Positions 45,584 through 55,081 of a DNA stretch of 64,000 bases are shown here, one piece after another. Made by a program: the position numbers and the translations under genes. The stretch comes from Bowmanella dokdonensis. GTDB lineage: Bacteria; Pseudomonadota; Gammaproteobacteria; Enterobacterales; Alteromonadaceae. The stretch is from NCBI RefSeq assembly GCF_017254865.1, contig NZ_JAFKCV010000001.1:310001-374000 (forward strand), in the 5' to 3' direction. The notes under the pieces were generated by a model, which did no database searches, was not told the DNA's origin, and saw only the letters and a program-made list of their open reading frames with translations. Each line of letters opens with the position of its first letter. Position 1 is the first letter of the stretch.

Positions 45584-46714
45584 ATGGTGCAGCCAGAGCA
45601 GTCTACAGGCATTTGCCCAGTGCAGTTGTCCAGCCTTATTGGACAGATCTATCAGGCCGGGCTGGACGGTCAGTGGTCAGGGGTGCTGGACGGTATTATT
45701 GAAAGCACCGCCTCCAATAAGGCGTTTTTCTTTTTCCAGGAGTTGGATAAGCCCACCCCTTTGCTGCTGGAATTCAGAACCACCTTCGACTTTCCTTACG
45801 AGGCTTACGCTGCGTATCAGAAGCGCACCTTGGAAGATCCCCTCTACCAGACCATGGCGAATATGCTGGAAGGGGACAGCCTTGAGCTGACGGGCGCCAT
45901 TGACGTGGAGGCGTTCGAAAAAACGGCTTTTTATAAAGACTTCTATCTGCCCTTCAAAACCAAATACTCCATCGCCAGCCTGCTGATTAGAGACGCCAGG
46001 CACGAGTCTGTTTTTGCCATTAATCGCGGGCAGGAGGATCCCCGGTATGAGGCCCGGGATCTGCAACTGATAAGTTTGCTGACGCCGCACCTGGCCAGGT
46101 CGATTCAGCTTTACCGGGACCTGACCCTGTATAAACAGTACGCCAGTATCAGCAAAAGTATCCTGGACCAGACGGACAAGGGCATACTGGTGTGCGACGC
46201 CAAAGGAGGCGTGCTGCTGGCTAACGAGTCTGCCAATCGCGAACTGGCCCATGCCAAGGATATTCAAATCCAGGGGAACCGGTTGACGCTGTTTCCTTCC
46301 GCCTATGATCTGCGACTGCAGCAATGTATAAGCCAATGCGCCAATTTTCCCACCTCAATTGATTCAAAAGAGTCCATTTTGCTCAATCGCCCGGAGGGGG
46401 AATCTCTGCTGCTGGCAGTGACCCCGCTGAACCGACATACCGAATTTGTCGATATTAACCAGCCATGCTGCCTGGTTACCCTGAGCCGTCAGAATGCAGT
46501 TAATTGGTCAATGCTGGCCAGAGAGTATGGCTTGACCCCCAAAGAACTGGCGTTGGTCCAGGCCATTAACAGTAAGAAAACGCTCGCCCAACTAACCAGA
46601 GAGCAGGGGGTAACGCACAATACCCTGGCGACGCATTTAAAGGCTATTTACAAGAAGATGCAGGTGCATTCACAGGCACAATTAATGGCCACCCTGGGAA
46701 TGTTCAGGGACTGA
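45584..46714 (+). CDS. LuxR-type helix-turn-helix regulator
   Basis: A 376-residue regulator. The C-terminal domain (about 315-372) is a LuxR/GerE helix-turn-helix: LTPKELALVQAINSKKTLAQL, then EQGVTHNTLATHLKAIYKKMQV. The N-terminal 300 residues form two PAS/GAF-like sensory parts (TASNKAFFFFQELDKPTPLLLEF and ILDQTDKGILVCDAKGGVLLANESANREL, the latter a PAS opening). No acyl-homoserine-lactone binding pattern is apparent. The ribosome site before the ATG is poor. It likely binds the two CTCACC-N6-GGTGAG sites and controls itself and the divergent lipoprotein. Confidence 0.85.
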   Translation: MVQPEQSTGICPVQLSSLIGQIYQAGLDGQWSGVLDGIIESTASNKAFFFFQELDKPTPLLLEFRTTFDFPYEAYAAYQKRTLEDPLYQTMANMLEGDSLELTGAIDVEAFEKTAFYKDFYLPFKTKYSIASLLIRDARHESVFAINRGQEDPRYEARDLQLISLLTPHLARSIQLYRDLTLYKQYASISKSILDQTDKGILVCDAKGGVLLANESANRELAHAKDIQIQGNRLTLFPSAYDLRLQQCISQCANFPTSIDSKESILLNRPEGESLLLAVTPLNRHTEFVDINQPCCLVTLSRQNAVNWSMLAREYGLTPKELALVQAINSKKTLAQLTREQGVTHNTLATHLKAIYKKMQVHSQAQLMATLGMFRD

Positions 46715-46770
46715 GCAGACTATGTTGCCAGGGTGGCTTGTCCGGGGACGGCTGCCTCGTTACATACTGC

Positions 46771-47223
46771 TCAATGGTCGTAACTCACCACCCGGGTGAT
46801 CTGCCAGGTATCCCCGTCCCGTTTCCAGATATGCAGGAATTTGAAAACTCCGCAATCCGGCTGGCCGTTTTGTGCCGTATGGCAGAATCTGTGCCGGCCG
46901 CTCTGGATCGCGCCGTAGCCGGGAACCGGGTGCACTTCGGTATACTCAGGCAGCAGCTCGCGGGTCAGATCGGAGTCACTGCTGAACAGGTTCATGGTGG
47001 ATTTGAGATTCTGCTGATAATCGGTGACCCCGGCCTTGTCATGGTAGAACTCCAGATCCTGACTGAGCATTGCTTTCATCGTTTCCAGGTTACGTTGGTT
47101 AAAGGCCGTGAAGAGTTGCTTGTCCAGTGCCAGGATTTTCCGGCTTAGGTCATCGCTCTGTTCGCCAGCCAGGATGATGGGGCTAAGCAGCAGAGCCGCA
47201 ATAAAAAGGGTGCGTGAAAACAT
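46771..47223 (-). CDS. Secreted NTF2-like (DUF4440-type) protein
   Basis: A 150-residue product from ATG 47223 (MFSRTLFIAALLLSP), signal ending ILAG; AAGGA lies eight bases ahead. The mature part has the cone-shaped NTF2 pattern: LDKQLFTAFNQRNLETMKAMLSQDLEFYHD, LLPEYTEVHPVPGYGAIQSGRHRFCH and HIWKRDGDTWQITRVVSYDH. Members bind small ligands or are enzymes; here none can be named. Two Cys (in RFCHTA and PDCGVF) may form a disulfide. Confidence 0.82.
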   Translation of the reverse strand: MFSRTLFIAALLLSPIILAGEQSDDLSRKILALDKQLFTAFNQRNLETMKAMLSQDLEFYHDKAGVTDYQQNLKSTMNLFSSDSDLTRELLPEYTEVHPVPGYGAIQSGRHRFCHTAQNGQPDCGVFKFLHIWKRDGDTWQITRVVSYDH

Positions 47224-47378
47224 CAGGTCTGTCCTTGTTAGGGTTTTGTCCCACAATCACAGAATTCGCCTGACAGGCCAAATCCAAGTTGTTACAAAGT
47301 ACATCGTGGCAGGCAAAATTCATCTGCGGATAATGCTAAACTGGCAGCTGTTATCAGGTCGCCACAGGGAATCGACCC

Positions 47379-49829
47379 ATGGACACCCTCACAACAGGCA
47401 GCGACAACCCGCAGTTGCAACTGGCCAGGGCGCTGGTCGAACAGACCGGCCTGCATCTGTTTCTGACCGGTAAAGCCGGCACCGGCAAGACCACCTTTTT
47501 ACGTGACCTCAAACAATCGTCCCCCAAACGCATGATGGTGACCGCCCCAACCGGTGTGGCGGCCATCAATGCCGGTGGCGTGACCCTGCACTCATTCTTC
47601 CAGCTGCCGTTCGGCCCTTATGTGCCGGGCAGCGAATTGCCTCATCAGCACAGATTCAGCAAGGAAAAGGTCAATATCATCCTCAGCCTGAATCTGCTGG
47701 TGATTGATGAAATCAGTATGGTCAGGGCCGATATGCTGGATGCGGTGGACGCAGTGCTCAGGCGACACCGGCGCAGCGATACACCCTTTGGCGGCGTGCA
47801 GCTGTTGATGATCGGTGATTTGCATCAGTTGGCACCGGTTGCCAAAGAGCAGGACTGGGCTACGCTCAGTTCCCACTATGCCAGTCCCTATTTTTTCAGC
47901 AGTCAGGCCCTGCAGCGGGCGCCCTGGCAGACCCTGGAGCTGCAGCAGGTGTATCGCCAGTCCGATCCGCGCTTTATCCATCTTTTGAACAAGATCCGCG
48001 ACAATCAGCTGGACGATGACGCGTTGGCGCTGCTTGCCAGTCGCTATCGTCCGGATTTCAGCCCACCGCAGGGCGAGCACTATATTACCCTGACCACCCA
48101 TAATCACAGCGCCGATGCCATCAATAGCCGGCAACTGGCGGCGCTGGACAGCGCTGAAGTGCAGTTTGCGGCAAAAGTAGAGGGAGACTATCCGGCGCAG
48201 AACTATCCGGTGGCCGAGCATCTGCTGCTAAAACCCGGTGCTCAGGTCATGTTTATGCGTAACGACAACCAGGAGCAGCGCTATTACAACGGCAAGACCG
48301 GTGTGGTGACCCATCTGGACAAAGAGCAGGTGCGGGTGCGCTGCCCCGGTGAGCAGGATGAGATCCTTGTTACACCGGTGACCTGGGAAAATATCAAATA
48401 CGCTCTGGACAAAGACTCCGGGGAAATCACCGAGCAGGTCATCGGCAGCTTTACCCAGATGCCGCTGCGCCTGGCCTGGGCTGTGACCATTCACAAGAGT
48501 CAGGGGCTGACCTTCGAGCGGGCCATTATCGACGGCCAGGCAGCCTTCTCCCATGGCCAGATCTATGTGGCCTTAAGCCGCTGCAAAAGCCTGGAAGGCC
48601 TGGTGCTGCAAAGCCCGATAACAGCAAGTGCGGTGAAGACCGACGAGGCGGTGAGCCAGTTCGCCAGCCACCAGCAGCCGCCCGACGAGTCGTTGTTACA
48701 GCTGGCCAGAATCACCTATCAGCAGGAGCTGCTGTTGCAGGCCTTTGACTTTGGCGCGCTGGGATATCGGTTAACCGGCCTGAACCGGGCCTTGCAGGAG
48801 CATAAAGCGTTAATCCAGTCCGCCGGCGCCGATCAACTGACGCCCATCAACCAGACCCTGCAACAAGCAGTATTGGCGGTGGCGGTAAAATTTGCCCATC
48901 AGTTGCAGTCACTGTTTAACCCACAGTCGGAGCCACAGCAGGATAAAAAAGTGCAGGAACGGGTTACTAAAGCCAGGGAGTACTTTACCGAACAATTGGC
49001 TGAGCTGACGGCCTGGCTGCAGGATTTTAGTTTCCAGAGCGACAATAAGGCCATCAGTAAGCAACTGGATAAGGCGCTGGTCAATTTGCGCGAGGCAGTG
49101 GCAGTCAAGCAGGCGGCGTTAAACAGCATGGGATCAGGTTTCCATACCAGTGCCTATCTGGACGCGGTGGCCAAGGCGCAGATCGACAAGGCTGCGACGT
49201 CCACTGCGCGTAAGACCACCAGTGAACTGCAGATGGCGGATCTTAAGCATCCCAAGCTGCTGGAGAGGCTCAAAGCCTGGCGGGCGGAGCAGGCTAAAAG
49301 CGAAGATCTGCCCCACTACCGGATTTTGCACCAGCAGGTAATGTTGCAGATTGCCAATGCCCTGCCGGGCGATCGCCAGACCCTGCTCAGCCTGCGTAAG
49401 GTAGGGCCGGCCACAGTGGATAAATACGGGGAGGCGCTTTTACAGCTGGTGGCCGATTATTGTAATGAACAAGGCCTGCAGCCCGGTAAACCGACGCCTG
49501 AGCCTGATAAGCCCAAAGCCGATAAACCCAAACCAGATACCAAAGCACAAAGCCTGGAACTGTTCAGACAGGGCCTGAGTCCGGATAAGATTGCCGAGCA
49601 GCGGGGCCTGGCGACAAGCACCATCGAAACCCATCTGGCCCACTATGTGGAACAAGGCGAGCTGTCAGCAAAACAGATAGTCGCCCCCGAAAAAATCACC
49701 GCCATTCTCGAAGCAGCCGACAGACTGGGTCAGGAAAGCTTTGGCGTCCTGAAACAAGCCCTGGGGGATGACTACTCCTACGGCGAGATTAAGCTCGCCT
49801 TGGCGGGTAGGACTAAAAGGGAAGGATGA
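47379..49829 (+). CDS. PIF1-like helicase with HRDC and C-terminal HTH domain
   Basis: An 816-residue superfamily 1B DNA helicase. Walker A GKAGTGKTT (31-39), APTGVAAINAGGVTLHSFF (motif Ia), Walker B LLVIDEISMV, motif III MIGDLHQLAPV, and motif VI region WAVTIHKSQGLTFERAIID with VALSRCKSLEGLVL. The C-terminus carries an HRDC-like helical bundle (HPKLLERLKAWRAEQ...LSLRKVGPATVDKYG), a Lys/Pro linker and a helix-turn-helix_40 type region (LFRQGLSPDKIAEQRGLATSTIETHL). Probably unwinds structured DNA in repair or replication restart. Single gene, convergent with the toxin-antitoxin pair. Confidence 0.9.
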   Translation: MDTLTTGSDNPQLQLARALVEQTGLHLFLTGKAGTGKTTFLRDLKQSSPKRMMVTAPTGVAAINAGGVTLHSFFQLPFGPYVPGSELPHQHRFSKEKVNIILSLNLLVIDEISMVRADMLDAVDAVLRRHRRSDTPFGGVQLLMIGDLHQLAPVAKEQDWATLSSHYASPYFFSSQALQRAPWQTLELQQVYRQSDPRFIHLLNKIRDNQLDDDALALLASRYRPDFSPPQGEHYITLTTHNHSADAINSRQLAALDSAEVQFAAKVEGDYPAQNYPVAEHLLLKPGAQVMFMRNDNQEQRYYNGKTGVVTHLDKEQVRVRCPGEQDEILVTPVTWENIKYALDKDSGEITEQVIGSFTQMPLRLAWAVTIHKSQGLTFERAIIDGQAAFSHGQIYVALSRCKSLEGLVLQSPITASAVKTDEAVSQFASHQQPPDESLLQLARITYQQELLLQAFDFGALGYRLTGLNRALQEHKALIQSAGADQLTPINQTLQQAVLAVAVKFAHQLQSLFNPQSEPQQDKKVQERVTKAREYFTEQLAELTAWLQDFSFQSDNKAISKQLDKALVNLREAVAVKQAALNSMGSGFHTSAYLDAVAKAQIDKAATSTARKTTSELQMADLKHPKLLERLKAWRAEQAKSEDLPHYRILHQQVMLQIANALPGDRQTLLSLRKVGPATVDKYGEALLQLVADYCNEQGLQPGKPTPEPDKPKADKPKPDTKAQSLELFRQGLSPDKIAEQRGLATSTIETHLAHYVEQGELSAKQIVAPEKITAILEAADRLGQESFGVLKQALGDDYSYGEIKLALAGRTKREG

Positions 49830-49845
49830 GTATTCTGGAAATACA

Positions 49846-50133
49846 TCACTCAGTCCGTTTTTTATGGGATGAATAAATTTTACCTTTCTCGCGCTTACCA
49901 ATGGCAATGACATAGACAAGTAGCTCATTATCAATCACTTCGTACGCCAGTCTGTAGCCAGCCGAGCGAAGTTTGATCTTATACACCGAGTCATAGCCGC
50001 TCAGCTTGTCTGCGGGGACTCTCGGCTGTTCCAGTCTTTCTGCTAATTTCTTTTTAAACTGGCTGCGTATGGGAGCGCCTAGTTTGTCCCACTCTTTTAG
50101 CGCCGCTGGGAGAAATCGCAGCCTATAAGTCAT
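49846..50133 (-). CDS. RelE/ParE superfamily toxin
   Basis: A 95-residue toxin: TYRLRFLPAALKEWDKL, FKKKLAERLEQPRVPADKLSG, YKIKLRSAGYRLAYEVIDNELLVYVIAIGKREKGKIY. This is the RelE mRNA-interferase pattern with the C-terminal Arg and Tyr set. The start overlaps the antitoxin stop by 11 bases. Activity is expected to be cleavage of ribosome-bound mRNA. Confidence 0.9.
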   Translation of the reverse strand: MTYRLRFLPAALKEWDKLGAPIRSQFKKKLAERLEQPRVPADKLSGYDSVYKIKLRSAGYRLAYEVIDNELLVYVIAIGKREKGKIYSSHKKRTE

Positions 50134-50374
50134 CCAGAGACACTTCTATGGCCTGGTCTTTGCCGCCGCGCCGCTCTTCCACCAGTTTTGCAAGCTCATA
50201 ATCCTCAATCATATCCATCAAAGCCTCATAGGTTTCAGCCGGAATCAGGTAGGCTGCGGGCTTGTTGTGGTTTAACACGGCGATAGGGGAACCACTTGCC
50301 TGAGACAGCAAGGAGGAGGGATTTTTCTTTAACTCTGAAATGCTTACAGATAAATCGGCTAAAATCTGACGCAT
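50123..50374 (-). CDS. Phd/YefM family antitoxin
   Basis: An 83-residue antitoxin with the DNA-binding Phd/YefM N-terminus (SVSISELKKNPSSLLSQASGSPIAVLNHNKPAAYLIPAETYEALM) and a charged, flexible C-terminus (EERRGGKDQAIEVSLDDL) that would wrap the toxin. First gene of the operon, as is usual, and the probable autorepressor. Confidence 0.9.
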   Translation of the reverse strand: MRQILADLSVSISELKKNPSSLLSQASGSPIAVLNHNKPAAYLIPAETYEALMDMIEDYELAKLVEERRGGKDQAIEVSLDDL

Positions 50375-50530
50375 GTTAAGCCTTTTTGAGGTCTATATTT
50401 GGCTCTTATTTTAGGTCTTTTTTGGTGGCATGGCTAGCCTCTGTTTGAAGAGTCATGCTTGTCGCAGGGAGGTGCATCCCATCTCTCCTTGTGTAAAGAT
50501 GCGCCCCTGATATCAAAGCAAGCATCCGTC

Positions 50531-51676
50531 ATGTACCAACTCCAGGGCTTCGATCCCCATACTTTTCTGGCCAATTACTGGCAAAAACAGCCGCTGTTAA
50601 TTCGTGGCGGCTTCGTCGATTTTATCGATCCGCTGGATGAACATGATCTGGCCGGCCTGGCCCAGGAGCCGGACGTGGACTCAAGAATTGTCTCCAACCA
50701 GGGGCAGAAATGGCAGGCCAGTCAGGGCCCGTTCGAGGACTTCGAACCCTACTGCCAGGGAAAGTGGAGCCTGCTGGTACAAAGCGTGGATCGCTATCTG
50801 GATGAGGCCAGCGACCTGCTCAACGCATTCAATTTTATCCCGCGCTGGCGCCTGGACGATCTGATGGTGAGCTATTCGGTGCCCGGTGGCGGGGTCGGCC
50901 CCCATGTGGATCAGTATGATGTGTTTATTATTCAGGGTAAGGGCAGCAGGCGCTGGCAGGTGGGAGCCGCTAAGCCCTTAACCGAACTTCAACCCCATCC
51001 GCTGTTGCGCCAGGTTGAGCCCTTTACTCCGATTCTTGATGAAGTCCTGCAAAGCGGCGATATCCTCTATATTCCACCGGGGTTTCCTCATGCCGGCGAA
51101 GCCCTCAGCGATTGCCTGAATTACTCGGTGGGGTTTCGCGCCCCGAATCAGCAGGAGCTGCTGTCCTCCTTTGCTGACTACGTATTAGATCAACAAGAGA
51201 CGAGCCAACGCCATCAGGATCCCGGCCTGAGCCTGCGCGAATTTCAGCATGAAATCACCCGGCAGGACAAAGAGGCCTTGCGGGCGTTAATGCTAAAGGC
51301 TTTCGACGGGGAAGGTTTTGACCAATGGCTGGGTAGTTTCCTCAGCGAGGCCGGACCAGCACCATCCGATAACAACCATGAATTTCAAATGGTGACCACT
51401 GAGCAGATCTCAGCCCATCTGCAGGCCGGACTGCCAGTTGTGCGCCGCCTGGACGTAGTGCCGCTCTGGCAACAACCCGACCCCGGGCAGACTGACTTGG
51501 CGCTATATCTCAATGAATGCCGCCTCCCTACCCGGGTAAGCCTGCGTCCCTGGTTGGATAAGTTGCTGGGCAGCCCCGCCTGGCAATACGCCGGGGATAT
51601 GCAGGAGGCGGATTTCCAGGCGCTGTGCCTGTTGCTTGAGCGGCTTATCCGGCACGGTTACTGGAGCCTGGGCTAA
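50531..51676 (+). CDS. roxA: Ribosomal protein uL16 arginine hydroxylase
   Basis: A 381-residue 2-oxoglutarate/Fe(II) oxygenase (YcfD) that hydroxylates an Arg of 50S protein uL16. Counting from ATG 50531 (MYQLQGFDPHTFLANYWQKQ), the iron triad falls at His125 and Asp127 (GPHVDQYDVF) and His187 (PPGFPHAGEAL), the same numbers as in E. coli. This supports the start over a frame to 50459. The C-terminal dimerisation and winged-helix part is present. Single gene. Confidence 0.94.
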   Translation: MYQLQGFDPHTFLANYWQKQPLLIRGGFVDFIDPLDEHDLAGLAQEPDVDSRIVSNQGQKWQASQGPFEDFEPYCQGKWSLLVQSVDRYLDEASDLLNAFNFIPRWRLDDLMVSYSVPGGGVGPHVDQYDVFIIQGKGSRRWQVGAAKPLTELQPHPLLRQVEPFTPILDEVLQSGDILYIPPGFPHAGEALSDCLNYSVGFRAPNQQELLSSFADYVLDQQETSQRHQDPGLSLREFQHEITRQDKEALRALMLKAFDGEGFDQWLGSFLSEAGPAPSDNNHEFQMVTTEQISAHLQAGLPVVRRLDVVPLWQQPDPGQTDLALYLNECRLPTRVSLRPWLDKLLGSPAWQYAGDMQEADFQALCLLLERLIRHGYWSLG

Positions 51677-51689
51677 CCGCCGCAGCTAT

Positions 51690-52145
51690 TCAGTCAAAAA
51701 CTGTGCTAGGTTTCTCGATATCTGTGACAGTTACCGAGGCATCATCAAAATTTACCGCCCGGGTGTGCATCAGTTCTCTGAGTCTGGTGGTCTGCCGGTG
51801 GGACAGCCCTTCTCCCTGAAAATTACTGAGCATGCCATGCTTATTCAGGCCCGAGTTCATCAGGGCGGCAATGCTGGTAGGAGAAGCATTGCCGTAGGCT
51901 CTGTTGGTGCCGAACAGGTCGGTAACTCTCAAGTTACTGATGTCAGCCTGAATATGCATAGTTGCCCTAATCTGTGCAGCCAGCTCGGAGTGGGCAAACC
52001 TCAGCAGGTGGGTCCGGAGATTTGTCTGGTAGTCACTGAACCATCCTCCGTGGGTGTGATAGTAGACAGAGAGCCGCAATTTCTGACCGTCAACCTGGAT
52101 GTCGCGATTGGAATGAATAAATTCGAAGGCGTTGACCCCCTTCAA
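51690..52145 (-). CDS. Unknown 151-residue protein coupled to the CadC-like gene
   Basis: Starts at ATG 52145, overlapping the regulator's stop by four bases (ATGA), so it is the second gene of that operon. No signal or membrane segment. Notable content: SVYYHTHGGWFSDYQTNLRTHLLRF, several His, and a C-terminus rich in Thr/Asp. I do not recognise a family. Coupling implies a regulatory or sensing partner role. Confidence 0.55.
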   Translation of the reverse strand: MKGVNAFEFIHSNRDIQVDGQKLRLSVYYHTHGGWFSDYQTNLRTHLLRFAHSELAAQIRATMHIQADISNLRVTDLFGTNRAYGNASPTSIAALMNSGLNKHGMLSNFQGEGLSHRQTTRLRELMHTRAVNFDDASVTVTDIEKPSTVFD

Positions 52146-54286
52146 AGACTGAGTTTCACAATATCGGCACTGGCGTCCTGAATAAGCTTTTCATACAAGA
52201 TGTATTGGCGGTCATGGGAGACAGAGAAAGGACGTTCGTTTTCTCCGGCTACCTTGGCCAGCCTGGTCTGCTCACCAGTGGATAAATCGTAGAGTAATAC
52301 GTCAAACCCGGAATCACTTTTCAGCTTGTAGGTGATGCTGTCCTCAAAGACCTGGAAACTGCCCGGGATAAGGATATCTATCCCGGGAATGAATAGTTCT
52401 TCGGCTCCGCTGGATAGATCTTTTCGCCATAATCCCAGCTTACGGAACTTGGAATAGTAGAGGTATCGATCATCATGACTTTTTTTGCCTATATAGCCCC
52501 CAAATTCAGTAACCTGTTGGATATCACCCTTGTTGTACGTATAGATCTGCCAGTCATTGTCGTGATCTGAAGCAAAATAGAAACCTTCGTCACTATCCGG
52601 CGCGATGGAAAGCTGAACATAATTAAAGGGAATCGGGATCCTGCTGACTTTTGCCGTGGCGAGCTCAATCGAAATCACTTCAGATTTTTGCGTGAAGAAC
52701 AGTCTCTTATCATCCTCGGACCAGACCAGGTTGCCGGGGATGATTTCTTTGTCAAAATCCGAGGTCAGCACATTGTTCATGGCAAAGTCATACACATAAA
52801 TCTGCGGATTGCCGCTTTGATTTGATACCAAAGCAAACAGGTCTGAACGATTGGCGAATACCGGCGAGAAATCGTCCCTTGAGGTATTGACCCTGGATAA
52901 ATCCAGCCCATCTCCAGAGAGTGAGTACAGCCCTAAATCCTTCTCATAGTTGGCTTCACTGACAAAATACAGCGCGGGTCCCGCAGAGTTGAAAATCGGT
53001 TGCTTGGTGGGAATGAGCGAACGGTAAATCAACTGCTCGACCTTTCGTTGAGGATCCAGACTGACGATACTGTTTCTGTCTGACTGATAGATAGGCCAGC
53101 CTTTATCATCCAAAGAGAAGGAATTGATAAGCTGATTCGCCCTGAACAAATCGGTCAGGCGGTTGTCAGCCAGATCGAGCTGCATCAGGTGAGTCTCGTT
53201 TTTCCAGTATTTATTGCGCAGAAAGTACAGACTATGGCTTAGTTGATGGTAAACCGGGTTGTAGTCGCCAAAGCCAGCATCCAGAGGCTTACTGATCTGC
53301 ATTTTTTTACCTGTTTTGATATTCAGCTGATGCAAAGCTCTGGGCTCCTGGGGAGCCGGACTCTCGTTGTAGTAGACCAGTGAATCACTATCCTCCCAGC
53401 TGAAGCTGATTTCCTGGCTGTGGGGCAGGCAGGTGGCCACTTGCTTTTCTGTATGCCCCAGGGGCTGTGCAGACAAAGTGGCGACGAAGATACCGCAACC
53501 CTCATCGGTGATTCTGTGATAGATCAAGGAACTGTTGTCGGCAGACCATGCCTGACGGGTATATTCGGCTACATCCGGAATGCGCGTCACAATGTGCCTG
53601 CTGTCAGTCTCCATGACGTGCATAGACCAGTCAGCCGTTTCCTCCCCCTTATAAAGGTAACTGAGCAATTTGCCGTCGGTTGAGACCTTTGGAGAATACT
53701 CCAGTCCATTCAGACTGGTCATCGGTTCGATTCGGCTATGTAAGTAAGAGGAAGAAGGATTGCCGGCCGGAGTAAACTGGGAATATATGGCGAAGGCGAG
53801 CATGCCTGCCAAGATCACTATACCTGTGTAAGTAAACAGCAGTTTAGGGGAACGACTGGACAAGAGTTGCCTATCCCCTGGTCCCTCCGTCAACATGGCT
53901 TGCGGTGAAGGAGTGTTAAGAGGGGCTGGTATAGCTTCGGTTTCTAAGAACTCCACACAGATTGTGGGGTTCAATCTGTAGCCTCGCTTGGAGATCGTCT
54001 CTATAACATTCTTGTTGGAGTTTTCTTTATTAAATACTTTGCGGATCTTGGCTATGCATGAGGTTACGGCATGGTCGCTGACAATAGTGCCGCCCCAAAC
54101 GTTCTCAATTAAACTGTCCCTTGAGATGACCTTGCCGCGATTATTGACCAGAAAAAGCAGCAGATCCATTGCTCTGGGCTCCAACTGGTATGTCTCACCC
54201 TCATGTTCCAATCGCAAATCTTCCAGATGAACAGTCCATCTGTCTAAGCGGATTTCCGTTACCGAACCCCTCATTACTGACTCCAA
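52142..54286 (-). CDS. CadC-like membrane regulator with TolB-type propeller
   Basis: A 714-residue one-component regulator. Residues about 15-110 are an OmpR-type winged helix (EPRAMDLLLFLVNNRGKVISRDSLIENVWGG, DHAVTSCIAKIRKVFN, ETISKRGYRLNP). A single membrane helix (about 149-170, LLFTYTGIVILAGMLAFAIY) follows. The periplasmic part carries PD40/TolB-like blades (GLEYSPKVSTDGKLLSYLYKG, LSIAPDSDEGFYFASD, FSVSHDRQYILYEKL). DNA binding from the membrane after an outside signal is the expected mode. It is the nearest regulator to the peptide cluster and is divergent from it. ATG 54274 is an alternative start. Confidence 0.85.
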   Translation of the reverse strand: MESVMRGSVTEIRLDRWTVHLEDLRLEHEGETYQLEPRAMDLLLFLVNNRGKVISRDSLIENVWGGTIVSDHAVTSCIAKIRKVFNKENSNKNVIETISKRGYRLNPTICVEFLETEAIPAPLNTPSPQAMLTEGPGDRQLLSSRSPKLLFTYTGIVILAGMLAFAIYSQFTPAGNPSSSYLHSRIEPMTSLNGLEYSPKVSTDGKLLSYLYKGEETADWSMHVMETDSRHIVTRIPDVAEYTRQAWSADNSSLIYHRITDEGCGIFVATLSAQPLGHTEKQVATCLPHSQEISFSWEDSDSLVYYNESPAPQEPRALHQLNIKTGKKMQISKPLDAGFGDYNPVYHQLSHSLYFLRNKYWKNETHLMQLDLADNRLTDLFRANQLINSFSLDDKGWPIYQSDRNSIVSLDPQRKVEQLIYRSLIPTKQPIFNSAGPALYFVSEANYEKDLGLYSLSGDGLDLSRVNTSRDDFSPVFANRSDLFALVSNQSGNPQIYVYDFAMNNVLTSDFDKEIIPGNLVWSEDDKRLFFTQKSEVISIELATAKVSRIPIPFNYVQLSIAPDSDEGFYFASDHDNDWQIYTYNKGDIQQVTEFGGYIGKKSHDDRYLYYSKFRKLGLWRKDLSSGAEELFIPGIDILIPGSFQVFEDSITYKLKSDSGFDVLLYDLSTGEQTRLAKVAGENERPFSVSHDRQYILYEKLIQDASADIVKLSL

Positions 54287-54847
54287 ACCTGATATTCCCT
54301 AAGTTCCCTATCCATTGTGACGGCGGGCTATTGTTCTAATTTCTATCAAGGATACCAACCCATTCTCAGGGTGGCCGGATAAAATCCATGATACATGGCT
54401 TGGTGATGGATGAAAGATATAGATACCAGTGCTCGGACTTGTTTGCTCCGCCACCAGGCATTCCCTTTAAAGAATGTGTCGATTCCGTCATTCCGGCTCC
54501 TCCTACCCACCGACCAGGCGGGAAAATCGAGTAACCATCCTCACCTGGGCCAGGAATACAGCCCGACGGATTGGCCCGTCGCGCCGTGAATGTGCTTTTA
54601 TGCTTTTGATTAAAAAGAAGAAAGTTGTCGGCGAGGTTTCCGTGAGATTAAAAATATAATTTGATGCTGATAGGAACAGGGTTTGACGATTATGGGCAGA
54701 AGAATCGTTGCTACATTCAAAATGCAACAGCAAAGGTCACCAGTTCCGAAACCGACTATTGGTTACCTGAGCAGTCGCAGAAACTGACTTCCCATTCAGT
54801 GTGCCAATACACGGATGCAAACTACGTAACCACTTAGGAGATCCAAA
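54287..54847. other. 561-bp spacer between CadC-like regulator and peptide cluster
   Basis: No gene supported. It should hold the promoters of the regulator and of the small peptide gene. AT-rich DNA at 54640-54660 includes TATAAT (54654-54659) without a well-placed -35. A TTAGGAG ribosome site ends at 54840. Confidence 0.45.
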
Positions 54848-55027
54848 ATGAAAAAGTTCGCCAAAATTGCCCTGGTTCTTTCTTTCAGCTTTGCCTGTGC
54901 CAATCCAACGCTGGCCAACGAAGAGAAGGATGTGTCTTCAGATATTGATCCAAGCGAAGTGAGTGAAAGGGGCGTCGATGACTGGTTTGAGTTGCTCTAC
55001 TGCCAGACGATCGCCAAGTGCTACTGA
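54848..55027 (+). CDS. Small secreted peptide, 59 residues, two C-terminal cysteines
   Basis: ATG 54848 is preceded by TTAGGAG with a seven-base gap. The first about 24 residues form a signal peptide (MKKFAKIALVLSFSF, then ACANPTLA). The remaining 35 are acidic (EEKDVSSDIDPSEVSERGVDD) and end in an aromatic tail WFELLYCQTIAKCY with Cys52 and Cys58 five residues apart. A disulfide or thioether ring at the C-terminus is possible. No family recognised. It is followed by a hairpin and then by the M50 protease gene, so it may be the substrate of that protease, a peptide signal, or a second product of the RiPP cluster. Too short for usual gene callers. Confidence 0.75.
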   Translation: MKKFAKIALVLSFSFACANPTLANEEKDVSSDIDPSEVSERGVDDWFELLYCQTIAKCY

Positions 55028-55052
55028 GGCAGCAGCGCAGACGGATTGCACT

Positions 55053-55081
55053 TTCCCCCTGGTAAGAATCTACCGGGGGAA
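55053..55081 (+). terminator. Hairpin between small peptide and M50 gene
   Basis: TTCCCCCTGGTA (55053-55064) pairs with TACCGGGGGAA (55071-55081) with one bulged base and a six-base loop. No U-run follows, so it may be a leaky attenuator or mRNA-stabilising structure rather than a full terminator. Confidence 0.5.
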
